Assembly: GCA_028023455.1 (NCBI GenBank)
Contig: JAQFVV010012400.1
Span: 13,213,748 to 13,277,747 of the forward strand
DNA from: Epiperipatus broadwayi
Lineage: Eukaryota; Onychophora; Udeonychophora; Euonychophora; Peripatidae
DNA: 64,000 nucleotides
Direction: 5' to 3'
A model generated the notes under the pieces. That model had not been told where the DNA came from. It worked only from the letters and a program-made list of their open reading frames with translations, and searched no databases. The position numbers and the translations under genes were made by a program. Shown here piece after piece: positions 13,401-28,400 of the stretch; positions within the stretch are counted from its first letter, which is position 1; every line of letters begins with the position of its first letter.

Positions 13401-16400
13401 TGTAGTGTATGATGTACATGAGGAGGTTTAGAATAATATAGCATGTATTATGGCTTTATTGTTTGTTACTACTGCTCAGGTTTCAGCAAGTAAAATTATT
13501 TAATGACAATCCTTAATCTTTCTTAGTTTACAATTTATTCTTCAATGCTCTCAATCATTAGCAGAATCAGCTAATTGCATGAATGTGACACAAATTTTAA
13601 TGTAAAACTATATGCTGTCAAGTGTTGGTGGTGGTCGAGAGGTCAGCACAGCTGCCTTACAAACAGTTGTTCCGGGTTAATGGGTTCGCATCCCGACCGA
13701 TGGTGTGACACATGAAAAAAAAAAACTATATGCTGTTTTGATATTTGAATCATGAAAGTTCAGAAACAATTTTATGATACAAACATAGATTTAAAATGAG
13801 AGATCAGACAAATTACTTTTCATAAACAAATTATTTTAATAGACCATTAATTAAATTGTTTTAAAAAAATTACAGAAAATATGCAAGTGATGAAAAAGAT
13901 TCAGGAAAAGGAATTACTTAATGATGTTATTTATATTTTAAATAGCACAACTAATGTCAATAATATGATGGAAATTATTTTATTCCTTATTTGGCATAAA
14001 TAAATAAAATAAAGATACTTATAGTTTGTGCATGAGTTAATAGTTTAAGGAGATAGTAGTTCAGTTAATATTAAAGTTTCTCTCACACACATATACATTT
14101 AATTCTGGCATATATGATCTTCTCTTTATAAATATATATATATATATCAATATAGGGTATTTGAACTCAGACTTTCAAGAAACCTTTAACTATTACACTA
14201 TCTCATACTACTGATACACATAACCACACCCATGTAGAAAAGATAAATAATCACCAATATACATATTTCATGCTGAACTAGCACTTATCAGTTGATCCAG
14301 ATTATCATCTCCCACACACATATATAATCAGTACTCAGTTTATATTAAGATAGCAAATCTTTCTACTTTAATGGACAGGTTTCAATCTACTCCAACTCTT
14401 CAGCCATCCATACCATTGAAAATCTGACGATAGAATGCCCAAATCCCATGCTGATGCTAATATTGTTGTTATGCCCATGTTGACCTCAAGTCACTCTGAA
14501 CCCTCATGTATAGGACAGTATTTATTTAAATACATAGAAGAGAGATGGGCAGAATGCAGGCTTAATGTGTAAGATTTGAATACCTGGTACTTAGTTGTAA
14601 ATATAGGGGATTTGAACTCAGACTTTCAAGCAACCTTCAACTATCCACACTATAATAGTGTGGATAGTTGAAGGTTGCTTGAAAGTCTGAGTTCAAATCC
14701 CCTATATTTACAACTAAGTACCAGGTATAAGAATGCCTGTATTTCAAATCTTATATATATATATATATCAATAATAATTTCCACTATGCATTCCAATTAT
14801 TATTTTTGAAAAATGTAAACACATTTACAAGCATGCATTAAATTAAAAAATAATTTATAAGAAAAAAATATACAATATTTAATTTTCCTTCATGTTAAAA
14901 TGGAATGCTAGAGCTTTTGAGATCTTGTTTTAATTAGTAACATGTTTTTGTGTAATGTCCACTACATTATCATGATTCTTAATGTAGACAGTTGCCATCA
15001 AAATATTTATTCCAATAAGATTTAAGTATTAGTAGAATTTTGCACTGAGAAGCTTTTATTATTCTTGTGATAATGGTGTATTCCAATGTAAACTTTCTTA
15101 GTTTATATTATTCATTTTACAACATAAATTGATATGAGATACAATTTCAGGATTTTATTTTAAATATGATGCATCACTATATTCTTCCCTTTTAAATAAA
15201 TTCAGCAGTAAGTTAGGTAAATTTTATTGGTATTCCTTCTTTCCTTAAAAGATTATAATGAAGTTTATTATCCAATTAGTATATATTTACTGTGTACAAT
15301 TTTCCTTTTAGTACATTTATTTTCTAAACGGATATTATTCTAACAGATATGACAATTTTTTCAGGCATTACCTTTCTAGAAAGACAAGATTAGATTCCTT
15401 TACTCCACAGAGAGTAAAGATTTCTTTGTGGATCTTCTTTTAATTAATATTGCATCTTAATTATTACTAATACCATACCAATAAAATATTACATGGTGAC
15501 CATTTCTTATGCTTACACAAGCTGTTAAAATAATAGCAACTCTCACCATACAATAATGCTACCCAGTACAAGCCATATTAATTAATGGATGCTAGAATCT
15601 AATGCCTACTTTTTCAATATCCCTACAGCGGTTTCTAGCTTGTGGCCTTCATCAGTAAGAAGCCTTATATCTGAGAGCACTGCAACTTTCTAGCAGCCAT
15701 TTCTTATTTTTTGCTAGACTATAAAGCTACAAATTCAAAATGGCACAATAATGTTTTCAATTCAAACTCATTTGCTTATATAGTCATACAGATCTGAACC
15801 CAGTTCAATATCTATATATAATGTTTTAATGGATAAATACCAATTCTGACCAAAGGATGATAGTGACTATGGTTATTCAAAAAATCAATCAAAATATATA
15901 GATATGGAACTGATTCAGATATGTATGACTATACAAATCAATGAGCTTGGATTGAAAACATTATTGCGTTTTCATTTTGGACTGGAGGATTATATTAGAT
16001 CCAAAGATTTAGGTGCAATGCTCTTCACTCGGAACAATTATTGGATGAATAGGCAATAGATAAGGATTTTGATGCATAAACCTTCTAGCATCCATTGGTT
16101 ACTATGGTTTGCATTACTATATGAAGAGAGTTGCTACTATTTTAGCAGCTTGTGTAAGCATAAGAAACGGTGATCATGTGATGTTTTAATGGTTTAATAC
16201 TTATCCTGGCCAAATAATGATAGTACTATGGTTATTAAAAACCAAACAAAATATATAGATATTGAATTGAATTCAGATCTGTATGAGTATGTAAGTAAAT
16301 GAGCTTGGATTGAAAACATTACTGTGTTTTTATTTTTGACTCATAGCTTTATTGATAACTAAAAAGGTAAAAGGTGGCTGCTGAGAGATTGCATTTGTCC

Positions 16401-19400
16401 AAAGATCTAGATGCATTGCTCTCATATACAAGGCTCCTTACTAATGAAGGCCACAAGTTAGTAACTATTCTGGAAATATTGGATGAGTAAGCACAAATAG
16501 GGATTTCAATGCACAAATCTTCTAGCATCCATTGATTACTAAGGTTTGCACTGGATGGTGCTATTATAAGGAAATCGTTCTTGCTATATTATTAATACTA
16601 TTAATGAAGTGAACAGGTTTCAGAAAAAAGCTTTTAAAATAAAATAGTACTTTGAAGTTCATTTTCTTTTTGGTTTTCTTTCTAGAACAATTCTGACATA
16701 GTAGCCAATCACAAGTGTTTATTTTTAATCTAATTAGATATTCAACAAATGTAACTTGATTTTAAAGGAAGGGAAAATAAAGTTTTGTACAAAAAAAACA
16801 AAAAAAACATTTGTTTTAAGCAATTGATTTTGTACAATCTAGTGACAATCTTAGAAATGTTTATTTTGTAAAATTATAAATAATTGGAAAATTAGAAATA
16901 ATTAACCCACTATTGTGTGTTTATAAATAAATAATTATCACTCTAGCTCCTATATAAACACACAAACATATTGTCATGAGTGGAAGGCTATGATGTATGG
17001 GTTTAAGATTAAAAGAGCAAATAAAATAATTATTAACAATTGATTAATATGATAATGGATTTTATATATATGCATACATAAGCTTTTATCATCTTTAGGC
17101 TTTCTTCTTCTTTTTTCCTCTAAACCCTATCAAGTTAACATAAGTCATGTTCTGTTATAGTAGAAAAAACCTCTATAATTGTATAAAAACTTGCTGGATT
17201 GGTTTCTGGATTCCAATCTTTTTCAAAAGTCAGCCGAATAGTTTTTCATTTTCAAAGTTTCCATCACATAGAATGAGAAACATCAAATCTTGCCAGTACT
17301 TATATCATTCATTAGTTACACCACTAATTCATCAGCTCAGCATACAGAAAATGTACCAGTAACAACAATATACGTATAATTTACTTTGATAATATAAAAA
17401 AAATGCCACAATATATAATCTTATATAGAAAATGTCAATTATTAGATTTAAAGCAAATAATCCAAGTGATAGTCAATCATGTGATCTTTATTACTTGTAG
17501 ACAAAATAATTTTTTTAAATTAAAAAAATAATAGTCAAGCGTTGGTGGCTGAGTGGTTAGCATGGCTGCCTTACAAGCAGTTATCCTGGGGTTTGCTTCC
17601 CGGCCGACACTTTGATACAAAAAATATATATATAAAATAAATGCAATTTTTTTTTTTAGTGATTTTAATAATATTAAAAAGTTTAAAATAATTTTGTTCC
17701 AAATGTTGTTTTTTTGAACCACACTTCATGAAAAAAATTAAATTCTCTTAATTATTTTAATACATATGTGTTTCATCAGCTAAACTAACAATTCATCTAT
17801 GGAGCTAAAATGATGAAGGCATAGCCCTAACATAAATTTCACATTATCTATTTTAAAAATCCCAACTGAAATTTTGCTACATAAAAGTAGTATTCTGACA
17901 TCTTTCATGATCTCAAAGCAAATTGTGTATATAGTACGGTTACTTACAAATTGATTAATGAAACATTTATGACTGGGACATTTTGATCTTTCTCTAGAGA
18001 GTTTTTGATACAAAGTTACTTTGAAACTTTTAGCAATATTAATATTGATATAAAAAAAAATGCATTTTTTTTATCATATCACATGATAAAAGTCAAAGCT
18101 TTCAGAAATCACAGAATCTATAATCTATTGTCAAGACAATTTCTCTATGTATAAGGTGGATTCCACATTTATTCATTCTGTTCTAACTTATTAATAAAGA
18201 CAAAGAAAGCTGATACATGGATTGTAAACAGACTGAGATTTCTATCTTCCTAGAAGTTTAAATAAACCCCATTAAACAGACAAATATAATCTGTTTTAAA
18301 AATAGATTAATAAATAATCATTTTTAAAAGTCTCTAATCCCACTACTATTAATTATTTAGATAATAAACATTAAATTACACAAAGGTAGATGTTTTATAA
18401 ATGTAAATTACATAATAATATATCCAAAACTTACATAAACCATACAAACTATAGTATATTGTCAAGGCAATAAAAAATGGTAATCCTCTTTTATTTATAG
18501 AAGTTGCTTTAATAACAGATTGTAGATTTTATGGTTTATATAAGCTTTGGCTGTTATCATTACATATATATATATATATTAAACCATAATATCTGAATAT
18601 TGCCTTGGCAACAGACTATTGATATTCTATTGATTTATTTTAAGCACTGTTTGAGCTGATGTGATTTATACAGTGAATGTGAAAAGGAAAAATTTATTGC
18701 TATTATATTTGTTTTAATGTGAATAAAAAAAAATGAGTAAAGAAAAAATGGAAGTGGAAAAAAAAATTATGATTCATCTTTATGAACATAATTATTTATT
18801 TGTTATAGGTTTATATTTTTGCTATATTTTTTTATTATTAATGATTTGCAAAAGAACTGTTAGCTCAGATTTTTTATTTGTTATACATAAAAAAAATAAT
18901 ATGATTTCAGGTTTTTTCTTCTACCCAAGGAGTATGAAAAATGGAGCTGATTGATTAAGTGTATGGATTTGCTTTCTTTTTTAATACATAAATTTGTAAA
19001 AAATTTTATTAAAAAAAATATTTTCCATTCTCTTTATAGTAAGCGTAGACTGGATAATGGTCATTATCTATATGGTTCATTGTTTGTATTGAACCACAGT
19101 CACATAAGTCAGGGGCTGTAAATTTAAACTATTGATAAAATTCTATTAATATTTAGAAATACTAAATTTTGCTGACTTTATTTGTCAGAACTAGGAGGTG
19201 GGGTTGTTGAGAACTTCACAAAAAAAATTAATTTCTTATGCTATAAAAAGTTGAATAGTTTCTTGGTCGACCCCCTCCCCCCAATAGATCTTCATTTACA
19301 GTATAGTGAAATTATATTTTGAATGAAAAGGAATCCAACATCATAATAGTTTTTATACATATTCCATGAAAAAATTTCTCTTTAAATATTTGGTGGTAGA

Positions 19401-22400
19401 GAAATATGGGAAAAGATTGGAAGTGGCTGCAAAAAAGTAGACTAGAGTTTGCAGTAATATTTAACTGAGTAAGAAAAAGTTTATGTGGATACTTCTCCAA
19501 ATAGAAGTATTCAGCAATAGAAGATGCCCCCAGGAAGCTGTTCCTAAACTGTTTGAATCATGAGATCAAGTTATTTGAATCAAGAAAGTTACTTTTAGAA
19601 ATTATTTTATATTGAATCTTCAATAAGTGAGGAAAACATATTAGTATATGATCCAAGAAGGTTTACTTCTAACTAGTATAAGATAAATTTATGTTTCAGT
19701 CATTATTACAAAACACTATGTTAAGTTTAAAATTTTCTTTCTTGTTTAGATAGAAAGTTAAACACCCTGACTTTATGGGATTAACAATAATTAATAACTG
19801 CGTGATGTGTTATCTAGATATTAGATTCTGTCTTTAAAGGTATTTTACAGATAGCATTAGTTAAAATTTTTTGCTTATTTTTTTTTTTTGTCTGCTCAAA
19901 TTTGTGGTGTTCTTGTGATTGGATTATAAAGATTTTCCTTTTTTGACTTAAAAAAAAAAGGGGTTCACTTTTTCCTTTTTTTGGTAAGATATTGGAGATT
20001 TGCATTTTAAAGATATAATAATTCAGATTAGTGATGTTTATAAAAAAATAAAATAAAGAGGAAAAATTGTTAGATGTTCAAACAGAGGAAGGGATATGTT
20101 AACCTTCATTACATAAAACCTTAGTTCTTATGTTCATCACTTTATAATTGTGTAAAACGTACTATTAAAAGATTTGTCAAACCTATTATATCATGCATTT
20201 TAGTGCATATAGAATAATGCTCTTTCAAAACTCCTGATTCCTGGGCCTTTTCAGATTAGACCATTTTACAGATTTAAAAAAAGTCATTCAAATAAGTTGA
20301 AAAATGTTAAGGAAGAGAAAATGCTTACATAATATTGTTGCTTTTATTGCTTTAAAAAGACTATTAATTAAACAAAATTAAATTTAAACTTACTGCTTAT
20401 ATTTACATGAGACAAATATTGCTCATACAGAACTATACAGTAGTAATTGAATAAAATTAAATTAGCAAATATCATTTTAAAAATATATTACTTTTAAAAA
20501 ATGAACATAATTTATTAGTGAACATTGTTTAAAAAACAGTAAATAAAAAAAAAATTAAATGAAATTTATTAGCAAGTATTTCTTTAAAAAAATGCAATTA
20601 AAGATGAAAGAAAAAATTTACAACCATTTCTTATATTTACTTGATTAGAAAGAATTGTATTTCTTCAGGATTTTGATAAACATTTCATTATAGCTAAGCT
20701 GTTTTGTGCTCTTATGAAACAGTTTTACTTGCATTAAATGAAAATCCTAATCTTTGATTATCATTTATATGTACTGATTGATCTAAAAGAAGTGTCAACA
20801 TATTTTGAAGTTTTCACCTTTATAGTTAAGAATAAACTTTTAGCTTTTATAAGTCATATATTTGAACAATTAAAGTGAACCAATTTTTTAGCAATTCAAC
20901 TCTTTTACAAAAGAGTATATGTCTATAGACTTTGCCCACACGATAGTATAATGGCTGACATAAAACTGTCTGAATATTAAAAACTTTTCTCTTGAATATT
21001 TAATAATGAAAATTCTATCACAGAATTGCAAACTTTTCACTTTTACATGTTGTATATTATTGAGAATCAATATGTATTGTGATATTCATATAGCTTATGG
21101 ATAAACATGTTTTGACTGGATTTTTTAACAGTTCAATTATTTCATGAATACATATGGAATCTGTATGCCAGATGGCTGACTTAAAAGTACTCAAATATTA
21201 GAAGTGTGTGAATTTGAGATAATGGGAATCTACCTATGTATGGATTTATGATTTTTAACAAAAAAATTTGCAAGATTTTTATTTTATTTTTTGCTTTCAA
21301 ATGCATTTAATATTTAAAAAATAATTCTGGATCAAAATATGATACCAACAAACAAAAATATAATATTCTATCATATATTAAAAATTATATATATATTATA
21401 GATTCTTTCACGCAAAGTCTTACCAGCTGGAACAAGTTCTAAAAGCTTTTGTTTTTTTTCTCTAGATATTCTTAAAGAGCGCTTATGTTCAAGTTCTTTT
21501 TGCCGTTTCAACTCTACTTGTAATTTCTTCTGTTGGGATTGTTGAATCTTTAAAATTTTTTTGGCCCTGAAGTAAAGAGAAAATCATTTTTAAAAATATA
21601 TTCATAATTTATTTTTTAAACCCATATTTATAAAATAGACCTGTCCAAACATAAAATCCTATGGGCACATTATGAACTAAAAAAACAAGCAATTTATTCA
21701 AATATAAAATAACACCTTAAAATCTTCATTTCTACAAAAACAAGATATGTATGAAATGCAACAAAATATAGAGAAGTTAACAAAATTTAAATAAGTATGG
21801 TTATTTGCATGTGTAATGGCCAAAAAATACTATTGTTGTGTGTTGACTACTTTGTGTATAAATAAAGATAAAATGTGTGTGTTCAGAACTTGTCAATATG
21901 GGGCAATATTGCTGTCAGTCTAGAAATAATGAAATGCAGAATAGAAGTAAATTATGAAAATTGCAAGTAAATCTGGATTTCCTAATTGGCATAAGGACAA
22001 TAATGAAATATGTATGTAAATTAGAAGAGTTATCAAAAATGTCTACAGTATTTTAATATTTACTAAGGCTGTAAACCTTAAGAATATGCGCATGAAAATG
22101 TGAAGGTAGGGACCTCTACAGGTCTTAACCACAAGCTTATGCTTTGGAAGAAAAGAGGAGAACCCAGGAGGAACCCTTTCTTACTTCAACCTACTTTCTA
22201 TATGAATAGGTGAAGCTGAAGCAGTTAGATTTGAGAGCGTGAAGCTAATCAATACTTCACTGATTAAGTCCACAATTCCTATTACACATTAGTACTCATG
22301 AAACCTTTCGATTTACAACGAGTCAAAGGAAAGATCTTATAGTTAGAAATCTATTATGATAATTTAAAGTTGTAATTAAGACCTGTAGAGATCCCTACCT

Positions 22401-25400
22401 TCACCTTTTCATGCGCATATTCTTAAGGTTTACAGACTTAGTAAATATTACTTACGTAATCAATGTGCGTTTAAATAAATTTATAATTACTACAGTATTT
22501 TAATGAAGGAAAGAAAAAAGATTAGTCAAACTCATTTAGACTAAATCAGAGATAGTCTCAACAGTAAGATGTTTTCCATATCCAATGACAATGAACAATA
22601 AATGCTGATGATGACACTAGTGAAAAACTAATGCAGAAAGTTAACAGACTGAAATGAAGGACTTTTAATAAAATATAGTAACCGAATCAAATTCTATAAA
22701 GAACTGTTCCATATAAACTTAAGACTGATTTATTATGAATTTAACCAACAACTTGGTAATTGAATATATTAAGTTATTACTAATTCATATATATATATAA
22801 TCAAATATTCTAAAATAAATCTTAAAAAATTCCATATGCCTATATAAAATACAAATAAAACCTTTGCTATATCCAGTTTATAACATTTTCTATAACGTGC
22901 ATAGGTTGGCTATAGCAAAGATTTTATATGTACTTTATATAGGCATATGTAATTTTTTAGTTTATTCTAGAATATTTTGATTATTATATTTATTTTGTTT
23001 GATATTATTATATATATATTGTAATCTTAGGTTCTGCCTGTAGAACTTTAGGTCAAGTATTTGTGACAACATATTAAAAAATGAATGAATTATAAAGTTT
23101 ATTTTCTATTAAATAAAAGCCATTACCATGTTAAAGATATAGAGTCATTTTATAAGCTATTTAGTTGATTTGTAAATATTATTAGTGAAGATAAATTTAT
23201 ATAAGTGAACTTAAATAATTTTAGTTTATAAATCAAGATTATTTGATAGTTGTAGGTGTATAAAACCATAAAGATATTATTTTAAAGTATAACCTATTAT
23301 TAAACATACAGTGTAAGGATTTAAGTATTAATGTATTTGTTGCACCTGTTTATTAAATTAAGTTGTCATAAGATAAATACATAAATACGTTTTTAAAATG
23401 ATTTATGATTTTTAGTAATGTAATTAATTAATTTACAGTTTATTTTAGAGATATAGTTATAAATGCTGATTTTATAATATTCTAATCTTTTATAAATTTT
23501 AGTCATTGGTCAATAATATTAAATTAGTTATTTCTAAACAATTATTTTAAATAATTTTAGTGTGTGTAATCAATTTCCATTTAAAGTTAAAATAAAATGA
23601 TAATTATGTTTTAGCTTCCTTGTTCAAAAGAGTTAATATTTAAAGCAACTTAATGCTTTTATTTTGTAATATTTATTGTTGAAAAATATTTAATGTTTTA
23701 AATAATTAAAGTTAATATTCTGGAAATTTAATATATATATGTTTAAGTTGAACAACTAATCTTGCCACTCTGTACACCATTAATCTCCACAAGGCTGTTC
23801 TTCCACTTTTTATTTATAATGAATCTTATTCCACTTGTAATTCCAATATTTGTACCTTTGCAGCAGAGTACCTGTCCACTTTTTAAACCATCTCTTCGCC
23901 TTTTCTTCTAATTTCACAAAGTCCAATAATGTCCCATTTAATATGAAACAGTTCTTACAATTCTTGCAATTTTCCTTCACTTGAAAGTGATCTGCAGTTG
24001 TAAGTACCTAATTAAAAGTCATCATCAAATGGCAGCCTGGGTCTGCAACCAGGGGATTCTTAGCCCCCTCCACCCTTGACCACCAACCATTGCCTTGTCT
24101 AATGACTTTACAGCCTCCTGGAAATAAGGGCCATAATTTATTTTGTCTGCCATGATTGTATACATCTATTAGAAAAAGTTCTCATTCACACACACTTTCA
24201 TTCTATCAGGCAACTGAGAAGAAATACCATGGTGTTTCTTGATCTTAAAATCAGAGATAAAAAGCCAATAAACTCATCATGTTGGCTAATGCATGTTGGT
24301 GAGCAGCCCATCCATGTTTGTATACTACATGAATAATCACAAAATAATAACAGCTGCAATGATAATAACATATGGTGTGGACATTAGGAATGCCCGGCTC
24401 AGTTCCTTTAAGACTTTCAAGAGAAATCAAAGGTTCTCCTTTCAATTAACAGTAGATACCCAATGCAGATAATTCAGATTTATGCTTCAATAAGTTCTCA
24501 TAATAATAAAGTAGTAGAAGATTTTTATATGGATGTACAAAAGGCTTTTGATCAGAGTAAAACATTTTAAAATTATTATGAGAAAAAATGCTAGAATAGG
24601 TAAACAAATGAAAGATGAAAATGCTGTAGGTAATTTTGGTTATGATAATAGAAATGAGAGAGGTCATAGACTTGTGGAGTTTGCAGATTTTTTTGAGAAA
24701 AATGTTAAAAGAAAATGGACATGGAAGCATCCAAATGAAGGTACAGCAGAATTGGATTAAATTTTGACTAACAGAAAATACATATTTCAAGATTGTAATG
24801 TCTTTAATAAATTCAAAACAGAAAGTGATCATCAATTAGTAAGATGGAAGATACATGTTAATGCAAAACTAGAGAGACAAAAATTATTTTAAAAAAAAAC
24901 AATATTTACAGTTGATATTCCTAATCTTCAGGAACATTCTAATAAATTTAAATTAGAACTTACAAATCGTTTTAAAGTATTAGTAGATTTTGAATTATGA
25001 TTCAGATTTGAATGAAATTAATAGGAAAATTAACTGCTACACTTTTAAAAACAGCAACAAAGATAGCTGTAGAAAAAAAGCAGCAATTGACCAATAAAAT
25101 TTCTACTGAGACTAGAGAATTTATTAAGAAAAAAAGAAACATGAAAATATATAAATATGGTGCATTAAGAAGGATTGAATATCTTGAATTTTGTAAAATG
25201 GTGTGAAAAAGAGCTGATAATAATATAAGAAATTCTAATTATGAATTAGCAAGGAAAGCTGTAGAAGAGAATAAATGTCTCAAGAGTGGAAAACAACATT
25301 AAGGCATTGATAGGAAACTTATATCTGCAATAAGAAAAAAAGATGGAACTATTATTAAAAAGAGAGATGACATCATGATATGAATAGAATAGTTATATCC

Positions 25401-28400
25401 AGAATTATATAATAATAAAGAACAAATATCTCCAACATCTATTAAATCTTCTGAATTTTCCAGGATTTTAAATGAAGAAGTGAGACATGCAATTAAATTT
25501 ATGAAGGGAAAAGCTCCAAGTAATGAAGGAATTATAATCGCTATATTAAAAAAAGCAGGTGAAGAAATAGAAAATTTTTTGGAAGAATTATATACCAAAT
25601 TTCTAAATGATAAAAATGTACTAGATGATTTGAAGAATTCAGTAATAATATTAATATTTAAACAAGGTAATAAATAAGATACTAGAAATTACATATCTAT
25701 CAGTGTTTTATTAGTTTTGTACAAAATTTTTAATTGTCTACAGAGAACACTGGATTTCTACCAACCAAAAGAACAAGCTGGATTTAAAAGGATTTAGTAT
25801 AGTAGATCATATCTAAGTATTGAGAGAAGTTATAGAAAGGACCAATGAAAAAGAGTTGCCATTATGCTTTGGATTTGTAGATTATAAAGCATTTCTGCAA
25901 TGATTAAAACATTGGATCATCAAGGTATAGACCCAGGATATTGTCATATTCTGAATATTTATAAAAATGCAACAGCAACAATTAGATTATATAATAATAC
26001 TAGAAAGGTTAATCTTGAGAAGGGTGTAAGACAGAGTGACTCCATATCTCCAAAACTTTTGTGAATTAGAAACTAAAGAAGTAAAAGTAAATGGAGATTA
26101 TTTACTCATTTAGGTTTTGCAGATGATGTAGTTGTTTTTGCCCAAATAATGCTTCAGCTTCAAGAAATATTGCAATAGTTATCAGATGAAAGTAAGAAAG
26201 TAGGAATAAAGGAAATGTTAAAAAAACTAATGTTCAATGAATTTTTCCAAAAGATGAAAATAAAGATTGATTATAATGAGTTAGAAGAAGTTAACAACTA
26301 CAAATACGTTGGTCAGATTATTACTACAGATTGAAACAATGTATGAAATTAATCATAGAATTAAACTTGGATGGAGTGCTTTTGGTAGAAATAACTTAAT
26401 ATTAAAAGCAAATATGCCTATGTGTTTGAAAAAGGTTTTTAATAAATGTGTTTTACCAGTTTTTACTTATGGATCTGAAATTTGTACACTTAATAGAAGA
26501 GCAATATAGACCAGACTACTCAAAGAAGTATGGAGAGATGCATGTTAGGAGTAACAAGAAGAGAATGAAAATGCAATACATGGGTAAGAAAACAAACAGA
26601 TGTAACTAACATTGGTGAAAGAATTAAAAGACTGAAAGTGGAGTTGGGCTGGACATTTTGCTAGAAGAGATGATAATAGATAGACAATTGAAATCTTAAA
26701 TCGGATTCCAAGAGATTGTAAAAGACCCAGAAAGAGATCACATGTGATGTGGAGAAGAGAGGCTAGAGATTGGAGATGGATTGAATTTGGATACCTTCAT
26801 CTTCCAATGGATTAATAATGGTTGATGATATATGTTCAAAAAATATTGTTATAATTCTATTTCCAAATATAATTATTTAAATAAAAAGATGTATTTATTG
26901 TTTTGTCTAAAATTTTCTAGACAGTGTAATTAAAGTTATTTTTAGAATCATTTGGCCTATCTTATAAATTGAGTTGAATAAATTAATTAAAAGTAACTTC
27001 CTCATTGTCAATCATCTGACTAATTATCAATCACATGATTTACAATATTTAAGCTCTGACTATATGTATTTTTCACTACATCATTTTTCTTCAGTGTCTT
27101 CTTGTGTAATTTTTTTTATAATTATTTTGTCATTTTAAACAATGAACAGTTAAAATAATTATCTGCCCAGGTCTCTAGCTTTAGACAAACCATCACTTCA
27201 AAACTTCTCCAAATTTATACACCACTATGAACTCTCCAACAACGCATAAATAAGAAAGCAATATGCTGCTGTAAGGATATGTGACAACAAGACATTTTGT
27301 CTAAAAAAGGTATAAATATTGCTCAAACTTTTAACTAATTTTTAAATATTTGTTTAGTCGTGCTTAAAATTGATCTGAAAGTAATAATTTTAAAATGTTG
27401 AATGTCAGAAGTGTATATAACTTTTCATTAATTTTAAAAAGTATATATGCTTTATTCTACAAGGAATTATAGATGTTATATTTTTAAATGCTGAACTTTG
27501 TTATTGTTAATGGAATATTCTGTTTAAGCTTAATTTGATATTTTAAGTTAAATTTGAACTTTTAGCTAAAATTGCAGGACTTGTAAATGATAAAAACAGC
27601 TATAGAATAATAATTATAAAATTATGAATGTCTTTGTCTTGTTCTAAGAGGAAACTATTATATTATTTCTTCATATTTCAAATGACATTTATAAAATTAT
27701 TGTTGCGCTATTTTGAAATGGGACGAAATGTTTATTTCAATGATGTTAAAACCAAAAAATAATTATATTATGAACTGTGTCTTATTCTTAAATATTTTGT
27801 AAATGGATTAATTTCATTTTTATGCATTTTGACTTACAAATAAAATACATGTGGTAAAATATTGCATATTAACGAAATATTTGCCTTATTATAGAAATAT
27901 ATAACACTTTATTGCTATTAAGTATTTTATCTGTTTCTGAAAGATAAAATAAAATAAACTCTGTCCTTACTTTTAGTCTATGTATTGCTGATAAATGAAT
28001 ATTATATTTTCTATTATGCATTTCAAGTAGCTAGAAATAATTAGTGCTCTGATAAATTACCATTAATTTATAATATAAAATATTTTATACTCTATGCTTT
28101 CTACTATCTGCTCGTCATTTTTATAATATATATTGTTTTAAGAAGATTATTGTGTTCCTGATATAAAAATTATTTACTGCCAAATAAAACTTTGTATCAC
28201 TTTAATGAAAGATATATTCTGCTCTTTATAATATTTCATTGGTAATAATCTGATTGGCTGTCTGGGAGACAATGATAGGCGCATGTGAAAGACTAGCAAC
28301 TTTTCAATTATTACTAATTTAATAACAACATGCAATTTAGACAAATGTTATTTACATACGTTGTTGATAAAATATTTCATTGTGTGAAGCTACAAATTAT

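Noticed and set aside
17525-17620. Functional tRNA-Val gene
   Set aside because: Extra base before the T-arm, imperfect acceptor stem, two drifted relatives in the same window and an A/T tail all favour a SINE.
18733-18954. 73-codon plus-strand frame with a hydrophobic middle
   Set aside because: The hydrophobic residues come from T-rich DNA; no signal, family or splice support.
24446-24835. 129-codon minus-strand open frame
   Set aside because: It lies antisense to the endonuclease part of the LINE, whose plus-strand translation has clear family motifs; the minus-strand peptide has none.
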